Origin: Gemmobacter sp.
Lineage (GTDB): Bacteria > Pseudomonadota > Alphaproteobacteria > Rhodobacterales > Rhodobacteraceae
Length of the DNA: 64,000 bases
Reading direction: 5' to 3'
NCBI RefSeq assembly: GCF_034676705.1
Contig: NZ_JAUCBS010000013.1
Span: forward strand, 508,501-572,500
The translations under genes and the position numbers were made by a program. Under the pieces are notes generated by a model, which worked only from the letters and a program-made list of their open reading frames with translations, was not told the origin of the DNA and made no database searches. Shown here one piece after another: positions 1-8,416 of the stretch. The stretch's first letter is position 1. Each line of letters begins with the position of its first letter.

Positions 1-2
1 TG

Positions 3-1208
3 CCATGGGGCGGCGGCACCGGGCTGGTGGGCGGGCAGGTCTTGCCTGCGGGCCCTGCGCCGGTCGTGCTGTCGCTGGACCGGATGAAGGCGATCCGCGG
101 CATCTGGTCTTCGGAAAACGTGCTGATCGCCGAAGCCGGTGCCAAGCTGGCCGAGGTGCGCGCGGCGGCGGACGGGGCAGGGCGGCTGTTTCCGCTGTCG
201 CTGGCGGCCGAAGGGACGTGCAGCATCGGCGGCAATCTGGCCACCAATGCCGGCGGGGTCAACGTGCTGCGCTGGGGCAATACCCGCGATCTGTGCCTGG
301 GGGTCGAGGCGGTGCTGGCCGATGGCAGCATCCTGGGCGGGCTGAAGCGCCTGCGCAAGGACAACACCGGCTACGATCTGCGCAACCTGCTGATCGGATC
401 CGAAGGCACGCTGGGCATCATCACCGCCGCCAGCCTGCGTCTGGTCGCGCCACCCCCGGTGACGGGCGCCGCGCTGATGGTGGTCGAAAGCCCGGCCGCG
501 GCGCTGGATCTGCTGGCGATGGCCGAAGGGTTGGCGCCGGGCTGTGTATCGGCCTTTGAACTGATCCATCGCACCGGGCCGGAATTCCTGGCCGAAACCA
601 TGCCCGACCTGCGCCAGCCCTTCCCCCAGCCGCCGGAATGGCTGGTGCTGGTGGACATGGGGCTGCCGAACGGCCTGTCGGCGGCCGAGATGCTGGAGGA
701 GCTGTTCGGCATGGGGGCCGAGGCCGGGCTGGTCACCGATGGCCTGATCGCCCAGTCCGAAAGCCAGCGCGCCGATTTCTGGAACCTGCGCGAGAACATC
801 CCCGAGGCGAACCGCCTGATCGGTGCCATATCCTCGCACGATGTGGCGCTGCCACTGTCGGAACTGCCGGGCTTCATTGATCAGGCGGGGGCGGCACTGG
901 CTGCGATGGGGAATTTCCGCATCAACTGCTTTGGCCATCTGGGCGACGGCAACCTGCACTACAACGTGTTCCCGCCCAAGGGCGCCTCTCGCAGCGCCTA
1001 TGCGGGCCGGGCCGATGCGGTGAAGGAACTGGTGCATGACATCGTTCATGCCCGCGGCGGATCGGTCAGCGCCGAACACGGGCTGGGCCGCGCCAAGACG
1101 GGCGACCTGACCCGCTATGGCGACCCGTCCCGCGTGGCGGCGATGCGCGCGATCAAGGCGGCGCTGGACCCGGCCGGCATTCTGAACCCCGGGGCGGTGC
1201 TGGGCTAG
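3..1208 (+). CDS. FAD-binding oxidoreductase, GlcD/D-2-hydroxyacid dehydrogenase type (5' truncated)
   Basis: The gene enters from outside the left edge; 401 residues are visible. Before the first internal GTG (position 27) the frame already reads GGGTGLVGGQ, the glycine-rich FAD pyrophosphate loop, so the true start lies upstream. The rest of the FAD_binding_4 domain follows (SIGGNLATNAGG, GSEGTLGIIT), then the FAD-oxidase C-terminal domain with the metal/substrate motif HLGDGNLHYN and the terminal SAEHGLGR. This layout is that of the D-lactate, glycolate-subunit and D-2-hydroxyglutarate dehydrogenase family, which oxidises a 2-hydroxyacid to a 2-oxoacid and passes electrons on through FAD. 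The substrate cannot be decided from the sequence. The family call is secure. Confidence 0.9.
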   Translation, partial: PWGGGTGLVGGQVLPAGPAPVVLSLDRMKAIRGIWSSENVLIAEAGAKLAEVRAAADGAGRLFPLSLAAEGTCSIGGNLATNAGGVNVLRWGNTRDLCLGVEAVLADGSILGGLKRLRKDNTGYDLRNLLIGSEGTLGIITAASLRLVAPPPVTGAALMVVESPAAALDLLAMAEGLAPGCVSAFELIHRTGPEFLAETMPDLRQPFPQPPEWLVLVDMGLPNGLSAAEMLEELFGMGAEAGLVTDGLIAQSESQRADFWNLRENIPEANRLIGAISSHDVALPLSELPGFIDQAGAALAAMGNFRINCFGHLGDGNLHYNVFPPKGASRSAYAGRADAVKELVHDIVHARGGSVSAEHGLGRAKTGDLTRYGDPSRVAAMRAIKAALDPAGILNPGAVLG

Positions 1209-1261
1209 CAGAAATGCGGCGAACTGGACCGGGTTCGAACGGTTCGCCGCCGGCACCCTGA

Positions 1262-2317
1262 CCCCCATTCGACGATACGCTGCTGGGCGGGGTCGGCAAC
1301 GATACCATCCCTGCCTATCGGCCGGATGATACCATCGCGGGCGGTGTGGGGCATGATCGGCTGGCGCTTGACCTGTGGTATCACACGACCGGCGTGGCGA
1401 TTGATCTGGTGCCGGCCAGCCGGCCTGGTCGGGGATCGAGGTCGTGGGCGGCGAACTGACCCGGCATGACGACCAGTTCAGAATGCGTGTCGTTGCCGCC
1501 GATCTGTCGGGTGGCGCCGGCACTGATCTGCTGGGGTTCGATTACAGGTTCCAGCGGAGCCACCGCCGTTCGCTTTGAATCCGTCCGTCTGTCGGTCGAA
1601 GGGGCCGGGGCTGGCGACTTGTGGCTTTCGAGTTTCGAACGTTACGATCTGCGCGGCAGCAGCGGCGACGACGGGCTGGTCGGGGGCTGGCTGAGCGATA
1701 CGCTGAACGGCGCGGGCGGAAACGACGTTCTGCGTGGCGACGACGGTGACGACCTGGTGTTCGGCGGCGCTGGCGCCGACTGGATTCAGGGCGAGGCCGG
1801 CAATGACCGGCTGTTCGGTGGCACGGGGGCCGACAGTCTGGAAGGCGGCACCGGGAACGATCTTCTAGATGGCGGGTCCGGTAACGACACGCTGTCCGGC
1901 GATAACGGCAATGATACGTTGCGCGGCTGGGACGGTGACGATCACCTGTCCGCCAGCGCGGGCCGCGACCTGCTGGACGGAGGTATCGGAAACGACAGCC
2001 TGTTCGCCGGCGGTGGCCATGATCTGCTGTTCGGCGGCGCTGGCCATGACATGCTGGTGGGCGGCGAGGGGAACGACACCATGTCGGGCGGTGCGGGGGC
2101 GGACCTGTTCCGCTTCAACGCCGTTCCTTCGGGCAACGACCGGATCGAGGATTTCGAGCTGTCGCGCGACAAGCTGATGTTCTGGCAGGGCAGCCGACTG
2201 GCGGATTTCCAGATCCGGGCCGGGGTCGATGGGGCAAGGGTGGTGTGGGCCAATGGTTCGGTCCTGCTGGCCGGCGTGGATGCGGCGGGGCTGACGGCGG
2301 ACCATTTCCTGTTCTGA
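1262..2317 (+). pseudogene. RTX-type calcium-binding protein with two compensating frameshifts and no visible start
   Basis: About 14 glycine/aspartate nonapeptides of the GGxGNDxL type run from roughly 1700 to 2105, followed by a C-terminal segment (RIEDF, terminal DHFLF) typical of type I secreted RTX proteins. Upstream, RTX-like coding (DDTLLGGVGNDT) starts at 1271 in the same frame as the repeats, but that frame has a TGA at 1259 and no start codon after it. It also hits a stop near 1457. Between about 1411 and 1545 the sensible reading is in another frame (IEVVGGELTRHDDQ, VAADLSGGAGTDLLGFDYRF), after which the original frame resumes (ATAVRFESVRLSVEG). The ATG at 1466 would therefore give about 30 residues of shifted nonsense before the real protein. 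Either a decaying gene or two sequencing errors would explain this. The function (secreted Ca2+-binding protein) is family inference. Confidence 0.75.
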
Positions 2318-2344
2318 TCGCCGGTGGGCGGTCGCCATTCCCCC

Positions 2345-2373
2345 TTTCAATCCGGGCCAATCCCCGCTATAGG
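2345..2373 (+). promoter_or_regulatory. possible housekeeping promoter of rplY
   Basis: TTTCAA at 2345-2350 and TATAGG at 2368-2373 are separated by 17 nt, about 57 bp before the rplY start. The match to the -35 box is poor, so this is a suggestion only. Confidence 0.3.
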
Positions 2374-2429
2374 CCCCCGGTCGCGCCGCACACCCTTGGA
2401 GGGCGGCGGACTGTCAAAGGAGAAAGACA

Positions 2430-3029
2430 ATGGCTAAAGAGATCCCGGATCTCATCGCCGAGGTTCGCGCGGGGACAGGCAAGGGGGCCGCCCGCCAAGC
2501 TCGTCGTGACTTGAAGGTTCCTGGCGTGGTCTACGGTGGCGGCGCCGAGCCGCTGGCGATCCAGCTGAACTACCACTACCTGCTCAAGCGCCTGAAGGCC
2601 GGCCGCTTCCTGTCGACCCTGTTCAACCTGAAGGTCGAAGGTCAGGAAGACGTGCGCGTGATCTGCCGCGGCGTCCAGCGCGATGTGGTCAAGGATCTGC
2701 CGACCCACGTCGACCTGATGCGCCTGCGTCGCACCAGCCGCATCAACCTGTTCATCCATGTCGATTTCATCAACCAGGACAAGGCGCCTGGCCTGAAGCG
2801 CGGCGGCACGCTGACCATCGTGCGCCCGGAAGTGGAACTGGAAGTCACCGCCGGTGACATCCCGGATCACATCACCGTGGACCTGAGCGGCAAGAACATC
2901 GGCGATGTCATCCACATCAACGATGTCGTGCTGCCCGAAGGCGTCAAGCCAACGATCGACCGCAACTTCGTCATCGCCAACATCGCCGCGCCTGCCGGCC
3001 TGATTTCGGCGGATGCGGACGAGGCCTGA
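2430..3029 (+). CDS. rplY: 50S ribosomal protein L25/general stress protein Ctc
   Basis: This 199-residue protein has the two-domain long form of L25 (CTC type). The N-terminal RNA-binding barrel includes RAGTGKGAARQARRD and PGVVYGGG and binds 5S rRNA; a C-terminal TL5/CTC domain follows (PEVELEVTAGDIPDHITVDL). The ATG is preceded by a strong AAAGGAG ribosome-binding site. As in many alphaproteobacteria it lies just upstream of pth, here with an inserted divergent monooxygenase gene between them. A GC-rich hairpin with a GCAA loop follows the stop. Length and motifs fit the family throughout. Confidence 0.96.
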   Translation: MAKEIPDLIAEVRAGTGKGAARQARRDLKVPGVVYGGGAEPLAIQLNYHYLLKRLKAGRFLSTLFNLKVEGQEDVRVICRGVQRDVVKDLPTHVDLMRLRRTSRINLFIHVDFINQDKAPGLKRGGTLTIVRPEVELEVTAGDIPDHITVDLSGKNIGDVIHINDVVLPEGVKPTIDRNFVIANIAAPAGLISADADEA

Positions 3030-3051
3030 TTTCGCCTGATCTGGCGATCTG

Positions 3052-3077
3052 CGGCGCGGGGGGCAACCCCCGCGCCG
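3052..3077. terminator. GNRA-capped hairpin between convergent rplY and the haem monooxygenase gene
   Basis: A perfect 11-bp stem (CGGCGCGGGGG pairing with CCCCCGCGCCG) encloses a GCAA tetraloop. It lies 22 bp after the rplY stop and 8 bp after the stop of the converging gene. There is no clear U tract, so terminator function is inferred from position and stability. Confidence 0.6.
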
Positions 3078-3085
3078 TCTGCTTG

Positions 3086-3400
3086 TCAGGCGCTGATATG
3101 CTGGACGGAACTGAACACCTCCAGTTCAGGGTGCCCGGCATAGATCGCGCCATGGCTGCCCGCCCCGCGATGGGCGCTGCGGAACGCCTCGGATTTCGTC
3201 CAGGCGGTAAAGGCGGCTTCCGATTCCCAAATGGTGTGGCTGGCGTAAAGCGTGTAATCTTGGGTCGCGGCGCCCTTCATCAGGTGGAACGACACAAAGC
3301 CCGGCACGCCGGGCAACTGGCTGTCGCGGCCGGTCCAGACCGATTCGAACGCGGCCTCTTGTCCCGGCTTCACCTTGAAGCGGTTCATGGTCAGATACAT
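3086..3400 (-). CDS. IsdG/antibiotic-biosynthesis-monooxygenase family haem-degrading enzyme
   Basis: A 104-residue ABM-fold protein. The start at 3400 (MYLTMNRFKV) is chosen because AAAGGGGATCCC precedes it; a longer upstream reading has no such site. The three residues that define the haem-degrading IsdG/IsdI branch are visible at near-identical positions: Asn6 (IsdG Asn7), Trp67 (FTAW) and His77 (RSAH). Members cleave haem oxidatively to release iron, usually as ruffled-fold dimers. The gene sits alone between rplY and pth, on the opposite strand. A different ABM monooxygenase activity is possible, but the conserved triad favours haem degradation. Confidence 0.8.
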   Translation of the reverse strand: MYLTMNRFKVKPGQEAAFESVWTGRDSQLPGVPGFVSFHLMKGAATQDYTLYASHTIWESEAAFTAWTKSEAFRSAHRGAGSHGAIYAGHPELEVFSSVQHISA

Positions 3401-3564
3401 GGGATCCCCTTTGGGTCTGATCGCGGATAGGCTGGATTGCGGCCGGGCAAAGGGCGGCTGTCTGGCGGTGCCGCTACAGTCGGGGTTGGCGGCGGCAGGG
3501 TCAAGGGGGCTTGCCTGACCGGGGCAGCTGGGCCACATCGGGAAGGGAACGGCAGGAGACGGAC

Positions 3565-4245
3565 ATGAAACTGTGGGTCGGTCTGGGCAACCCGGGCGCG
3601 AAATACGCCGGCAACCGGCACAACATCGGCTTCATGGCGCTGGACCGTATTGCGGCCGACCACGGGTTTTCCGGCTGGAAGCGGGCCTTTCAGGGCCTGG
3701 TGGCCGAAGGGCGGCTGGGCGGCGACAAGGTGCTGCTGCTGAAGCCCGAAACCTTCATGAACCTGTCCGGCCAGTCGGTGGGCGAGGCCTTGCGCTTTCA
3801 CAAGCTGACGCCGGCCGACCTGACGGTATTCCACGACGAACTCGACCTGGCGCCGGGACGGATCCGGGTGAAGCAGGGCGGCGGGCATGCCGGGCACAAT
3901 GGCCTGCGATCCATCCATGCCCATGTTGGCGAGGCTTATGGCCGGGTGCGGCTGGGCATCGGCCATCCGGGCCACAAGGATGCTGTGGCATCCTATGTGC
4001 TGCACGATTTCGCCAAGGCCGATCAGGACTGGCTGGACGACCTGTTGCGCGGGATTTCCGATGGCGCGGCGGCGCTGGCCGATGGCGATGGCACGCGGTT
4101 CCTGAACGCGGTCAACGCCCGCCTTGCCCCGCCCCCCGTGCGCGAGCGCAAGGCCCCGCCCGAACCGAAACACGCCCCGGTGGCGGATGCGCCGCCCGAG
4201 CCCGCAAAATCCCCTCTGCAACGTCTGGCGGAGAAGTTCCGGTGA
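3565..4245 (+). CDS. pth: peptidyl-tRNA hydrolase
   Basis: It hydrolyses peptidyl-tRNA released from stalled ribosomes. The start at 3565 follows GGCAGGAGACGGAC and gives the family N-terminus MKLWVGLGNPG. The catalytic histidine is His19 in NRHNIGF; PETFMNLSGQSV and the HDELDL segment, with its conserved aspartate, are also present. At 226 residues it is about 30 longer than the E. coli enzyme, because of a proline- and charge-rich C-terminal tail (PPPVRERKAPPEPKHAP). The stop overlaps the GTG start of the DUF2332 gene (GTGA), which implies translational coupling. Confidence 0.97.
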   Translation: MKLWVGLGNPGAKYAGNRHNIGFMALDRIAADHGFSGWKRAFQGLVAEGRLGGDKVLLLKPETFMNLSGQSVGEALRFHKLTPADLTVFHDELDLAPGRIRVKQGGGHAGHNGLRSIHAHVGEAYGRVRLGIGHPGHKDAVASYVLHDFAKADQDWLDDLLRGISDGAAALADGDGTRFLNAVNARLAPPPVRERKAPPEPKHAPVADAPPEPAKSPLQRLAEKFR

Positions 4246-5282
4246 ACGTGCGCGAGGCGTTTCGCGATCAGGCTGTCAGCTGCGATGCGCTTGGCTCGCC
4301 CCTGACCGCCCGGCTGTGCCGGTTGTGTGCCGACCGGCTGGGCACCGGCGCGGTGGCCGATGCCGTGCTGGGCTGGCTGGGCGAGCCGTCCAGCAAGGGC
4401 GATTCCGTGGCCCTGCGCCTGATGGGCGGCCTGCATGCGCTGGTGCAGACCGGCGCCGATCCTGGCCTGGCGGCGGCCTATGCGGGGGCGGCCGATCTGT
4501 CGGATGACCATTTGTGGTCTGCCGCTGCCCCGGCGCTGGACCGGCATGCAGGCCACCTGCTCCACTGGCTGCAAAGCGCGCCCCAGACGAACGAGGTGCG
4601 CCGGTCGGCCGCGCTGATCGCGGCGGGCCACTGGCTGACGGCGCGTTTCGGCCTGCCGCTGGTGCTGTCGGAACTGGGGGCCAGCGCCGGGCTTAACCTG
4701 CTGTGGGATCATTGGCAGCTGGAAACGCCGGCCGGTGTTCTTGGCCCGGCAGGGGCGCCCGTTGTGCTGGCGCCGGACTGGCACGGTGCGCCGCCGGTGG
4801 TGGCCCCGCCGGTGGTGGCCGACCGGGCAGGGGTGGACCTGAACCCGCTGGACCCGGTGGCAGACCGGCTGCGGCTGCTGTCCTATATCTGGGCCGATCA
4901 GGCCGACCGTCTGTCCCGCACGCGGGCCGCGCTGGATGTGGCCGCCGCGCTGCGCCCGCCCGTCACCCGCGCCGATGCGGTGGACTGGCTGGCCGGGCGG
5001 CTGGCCAGCCCCATGCCGGGCCGGCTGCATCTGGTCTGCCATACCATCGCCTGGCAGTATTTCCCCGCCGCCGCCCAGACCCGGGGCGAGGCGCTGCTGG
5101 CCGCCCATGGCGCCCGCGCCACGCCCGATGCCCCGCTGGCCCGGCTGGGGATGGAGGCCGACAGTTCCGGCCAGCGGGGGGCCGGGCTGTTCATCGACCT
5201 GTGGCCATCGGGGCAGCGCATCGTGCTGGGCCGGGTGGATTTCCACGGCCGCTGGATCGACTGGCAGGCACCGCCGCCCTGA
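4242..5282 (+). CDS. DUF2332 family protein
   Basis: A 346-residue protein starting with GTG at 4242, overlapping the pth stop by GTGA and preceded by GGCGGAGAAG. The hallmark ELGASAGLNLLWDHW of DUF2332 (PF10094) is present around residues 145-160, with HLVCHTIAWQYF near the C-terminus. The ASAGLNL stretch and flanking acidic residues recall a nucleotide- or SAM-binding loop, but no activity is established for the family. Coupling to pth suggests co-expression without showing a shared function. Confidence 0.85.
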   Translation: MNVREAFRDQAVSCDALGSPLTARLCRLCADRLGTGAVADAVLGWLGEPSSKGDSVALRLMGGLHALVQTGADPGLAAAYAGAADLSDDHLWSAAAPALDRHAGHLLHWLQSAPQTNEVRRSAALIAAGHWLTARFGLPLVLSELGASAGLNLLWDHWQLETPAGVLGPAGAPVVLAPDWHGAPPVVAPPVVADRAGVDLNPLDPVADRLRLLSYIWADQADRLSRTRAALDVAAALRPPVTRADAVDWLAGRLASPMPGRLHLVCHTIAWQYFPAAAQTRGEALLAAHGARATPDAPLARLGMEADSSGQRGAGLFIDLWPSGQRIVLGRVDFHGRWIDWQAPPP

Positions 5283-5366
5283 CAGGCGCGGGAATGCCCC
5301 GCCCCCGCCCGTCTGTTGCCACAATCGCCCGGTATCCCTTGTCTGATCCCGAGTGTGAGACAGGCC

Positions 5367-5660
5367 ATGCCGCAGCAGAAAGCCCCCCTGGAAATCGTCG
5401 CGCAGCTCGAGGCCGAGGTGCGCGCCCTGCGGCTGGAACTGGCCGGGGCCGAACTGGCCTTTTCGATGGTTGGCCGCGCCTTTGCCAGCACCGCCCCCGA
5501 AACCGCCAACGCGCTGATCCGCGCCCTGGAAACCGTGCAGCCGCCCTATTTCGACACGCCCGGCGTGCAGGCCCTGCTGGACGGGTTGCAGAACACCCGT
5601 CCCGCCCAGCCGTCGTGCCCGCGGCCTCAATCGCTGCGTCTGGTCGTGGACAACCGCTGA
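5367..5660 (+). CDS. small hypothetical protein with N-terminal coiled coil
   Basis: A 97-residue frame starting MPQQKAPLEIVAQLEAEV, with a heptad-like leucine/glutamate helix in the first 35 residues. A short segment rich in small residues follows (VGRAFASTAPETANALIRALE), then a basic tail. It is co-oriented with pth-DUF2332, 84 bp downstream. The ribosome-binding site (GAGACAGGCC) is weak. I do not recognise the family. Regular amphipathic composition and lack of overlap with other genes support it being real. Confidence 0.5.
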   Translation: MPQQKAPLEIVAQLEAEVRALRLELAGAELAFSMVGRAFASTAPETANALIRALETVQPPYFDTPGVQALLDGLQNTRPAQPSCPRPQSLRLVVDNR

Positions 5661-5679
5661 TGCAGCATGCGGGCCGGGC

Positions 5680-7164
5680 CTACCGCGCCCAGAAGCGCAT
5701 TGTGAACAGCACGTAGACCGACAGCAGCTCCAGCCGGCCTACCAGCATGCCGGCGATCATCAGCCATTTGGCGCTGGCCGGAAAGTCGCCCACGGCGCCG
5801 GTGGGGCCAACCATGGGGCCCCAGACCGGCCCGATGTCGGCAATGGAGGTCCAGGCGGCGGTCAGCGCCGTCAGCGGGGGCAACCCGGCCATGGACAGCG
5901 CGATGGCCAGAATGCCGAAGCTGAGTACGAACAGGGTGAAGAACACGATGACCGAATTGATCACGTCTTCGTCCACCGTCCGCCCGTCCAGCCGCACCGG
6001 CTGCACCGAATAGGGCATCAGGATGCGGCGGATCTGGGTGCGGATCGCCTGGAACATCACCAGATAGCGGAACACCTTGACCGAACATCCGGTCGACGAG
6101 GTGCAGCCGCCGATCAGCCCGATGATCAGCAGGATGACAAAGGGCAGGTGCCCCCAGGCCAGCATGTCGCCACTGGTGAACCCCGTGCCGCTGAAGATGG
6201 AGATCACGTTGAACACGGTGTCATGCACGGTGTGCAGCACATCCTCGTTCTTGGCGACGATGCGCCAGGCCATGATCGCGGCAACGGCATAGAGCGTCCA
6301 TCGCAGATAGGCGCGGACCTGCGAATCCTCCCACATCGGGCGGCTGTGGCCCTGCATCAGCTGGATGAAGCGGATGAAAGGCAGCGTTGCCAGCACCATG
6401 AACACCGCCGCCGTATAATGCAGGGCATCCGAGAATTCGGTGAACGAGGTATCGCGGTTGGAAAACCCGCCGGTCGATACGGTGGACAGCGAATGGATCA
6501 CCGCCTCGAACCCGTTCATGCCCAGCAGCCAGAACACCGCGGCGCAGGCCAGCGTCATCACGACATAGATCTGTACCAGCGCCGCCGAGATATCGAGCGC
6601 GCGCGGCAGCACCTTGCCCAGGGTGTCGAACCCTTCGGCCCGGAAGAACTGCATCCCGCCCACCTTCATCACCGGCAGGAAGATCAGCGCGACCACGACA
6701 ATCCCCAGGCCCCCCAGCCAGTGCAGCATGGCCCGCCACAGGTTGGCGCCGGGCGGAAAATCGTCGAGGCCCACAAAGACCGTGGTGCCGGTGGTGGTCA
6801 TGCCGGACATGGATTCGAAGATCGCATCGGTCAGCCCGGAATTGGGCGACCCCAGCATCAGCGGCAGGGCGCCGAACACCGGCAGCACGATCCAGACGCC
6901 GGTGGTCAGCACGAAGGATTGCCGCAGGCTGAGCCCGCTGCCGGTGCCATTCGCGCAGGCCAGCGCCAGCAGGATGCCGCAAATGGTGGTGATGAGGGCG
7001 GATTCGGCAAAGGCCGGCCAGTTCCCGTTGCCAATGGCGAAATCCAGTGCCAGCGGAAACAGCATCAGCGCGCCCAGCGTGGCGGTCAGCAGGCCGATGA
7101 CATATCCGACGGGGCGCAGATCGAGCATGCTGGCAGGCTTGGCGCCAGTGACGGGGGCTGTCAA
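5680..7164 (-). CDS. trkH: TrkH family potassium uptake transporter subunit
   Basis: A 494-residue polytopic membrane protein with the four pore-loop repeats of the TrkH/KtrB superfamily: SMSGMTTTGTTVF, STVSTGGFSN, SIFSGTGFTSGD and a final divergent TSIADIGPVWGP. The family forms the K+ pathway of Trk systems and works with the cytoplasmic regulator TrkA, which is not in this window. The start at 7164 has GGCAAGG upstream; an internal methionine 12 residues later lacks a site. It ends 20 bp from the converging small gene. Confidence 0.93.
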   Translation of the reverse strand: MTAPVTGAKPASMLDLRPVGYVIGLLTATLGALMLFPLALDFAIGNGNWPAFAESALITTICGILLALACANGTGSGLSLRQSFVLTTGVWIVLPVFGALPLMLGSPNSGLTDAIFESMSGMTTTGTTVFVGLDDFPPGANLWRAMLHWLGGLGIVVVALIFLPVMKVGGMQFFRAEGFDTLGKVLPRALDISAALVQIYVVMTLACAAVFWLLGMNGFEAVIHSLSTVSTGGFSNRDTSFTEFSDALHYTAAVFMVLATLPFIRFIQLMQGHSRPMWEDSQVRAYLRWTLYAVAAIMAWRIVAKNEDVLHTVHDTVFNVISIFSGTGFTSGDMLAWGHLPFVILLIIGLIGGCTSSTGCSVKVFRYLVMFQAIRTQIRRILMPYSVQPVRLDGRTVDEDVINSVIVFFTLFVLSFGILAIALSMAGLPPLTALTAAWTSIADIGPVWGPMVGPTGAVGDFPASAKWLMIAGMLVGRLELLSVYVLFTMRFWAR

Positions 7165-7227
7165 GCGGGCCTTGCCGCCTGATCGGCCCGCAGGCTACAC
7201 GAGGCGGCACTGGTGGCTGCCGTCGCC

Positions 7228-7312
7228 CGGGGGGTTTGCACCCCGCATCGGCCGGTTCTTGAACCAGTGGCAAACCAGCCTCTGCCCGCAGGATATTTGG
7301 GGCAAGGCGAAA
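7228..7312 (+). repeat. dispersed intergenic repeat B, copy 1
   Basis: This segment matches 18368-18456. The core GGTTCTTGAACCAGTGGC, then AACCAGCCTCTGCCCGCAGGA, is shared with one mismatch, and the 3' part (GGGCAAGGCGAAA) is nearly the same. The core contains the palindrome GGTTC-TT-GAACC. It lies between the divergent trkH and truA genes. Confidence 0.8.
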
Positions 7313-7355
7313 GGGCAGCCGGGACAGGGTGACCTTGGCGGGAAGGGGTGATCGA

Positions 7356-8141
7356 ATGCCGCGCTATGCCTTTGTGGTCGAATATGATGGCGGTCCGTTC
7401 TGTGGCTGGCAGCGGCAGGCGGGCGGGCAGCCTTCGGTGCAGGGCGCGCTGGAGGCGGCGCTGGCGCGGCTGGATCCGGGGGCGCCGGTGGTGGCGGCGG
7501 CCGGGCGCACCGATGCCGGGGTGCATGCCACCGGGCAGGTGGCCCATGCCGATCTGGCGCGCGACTGGGATCCGTTCCGGTTGCAGGGCGCGCTGAACCA
7601 CCATCTGCGGCCCGCGCCGGTGGCGGTGCTGGCGGTGGCCGCGGTGGACGATGCCTTTCATGCCCGGTTTTCGGCGGTGGAACGGCGCTACAGGTTCCGC
7701 CTGCTGTGCCGGCGCGCGCCGGCCACGCATGACCGGGGCCTGGTCTGGCAGGTGGCGCACCCGCTGGATGCGGATGCGATGCGCGAGGGGGCGGCGCATC
7801 TGATCGGGTTGCACGATTTCACCACCTTTCGCGCGGCGATGTGTCAGGCGAAAAGCCCGGTGAAATCGCTGGACGCGATCACCATTGCCGAAGTTTCGGT
7901 GCCGATGGGCACCGAATTGCGCATCGACTTGCGGGCGCGCAGTTTCCTGCACAATCAGGTGCGGTCTATCGTCGGCACGCTGGAACGGGTGGGGGCCGGG
8001 GCCTGGGCGCCCGCGCAGGTGCGCGCGGCGCTGGAGGCGCGCGACCGCGCCGCCTGCGGCCCGGTCTGTCCGCCGCAGGGCCTGTATCTGACCGGCGTGG
8101 GTTACCCGGCCGATCCCTTTGCGGATGTCGCCTTGCGGTGA
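7356..8141 (+). CDS. truA: tRNA pseudouridine(38-40) synthase TruA
   Basis: It isomerises uridines 38-40 of the tRNA anticodon arm. The catalytic aspartate is Asp53 in AAGRTDAGVHATGQ; the N-terminal VEYDGGPFCGWQRQ and the C-terminal RSFLHNQVRSIVGTL motif are also present. The start at 7356 follows GGAAGGGGTGATCGA. Length (261 residues) is normal. It is transcribed away from trkH across a 190-bp spacer containing repeat B. Confidence 0.97.
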   Translation: MPRYAFVVEYDGGPFCGWQRQAGGQPSVQGALEAALARLDPGAPVVAAAGRTDAGVHATGQVAHADLARDWDPFRLQGALNHHLRPAPVAVLAVAAVDDAFHARFSAVERRYRFRLLCRRAPATHDRGLVWQVAHPLDADAMREGAAHLIGLHDFTTFRAAMCQAKSPVKSLDAITIAEVSVPMGTELRIDLRARSFLHNQVRSIVGTLERVGAGAWAPAQVRAALEARDRAACGPVCPPQGLYLTGVGYPADPFADVALR

Positions 8142-8416
8142 TGGCAGCGGCGCCCCGGCGACAAGGGGCCGACACGCGGCTGTGAAGCGCGCAGGCGGGG
8201 TTCCGCCGTGGCGATTGGCGGCAATGCGCCGGTATCCGCTTGGAAAGCCTGATCAATTATTCCTGAACGGCGGAACCATTGTTTGCGCCCGTATGTTGGT
8301 TAGCTGTGCCGGACGCGGCCACGGCATCGCTTGGGCGGCCCTGTCGGGACCGTCCGGGAATGAAACCAAGTCCGCAGATGAACGCTTCGAAGAAGCGCCA
8401 CATACAGGTGAATGAG

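Noticed and set aside
1700..2105. Tandem repeat that could be read as a CRISPR-like or minisatellite array
   Set aside because: The 27-bp periodicity encodes RTX nonapeptides; bases vary at third positions and there are no unique spacers.
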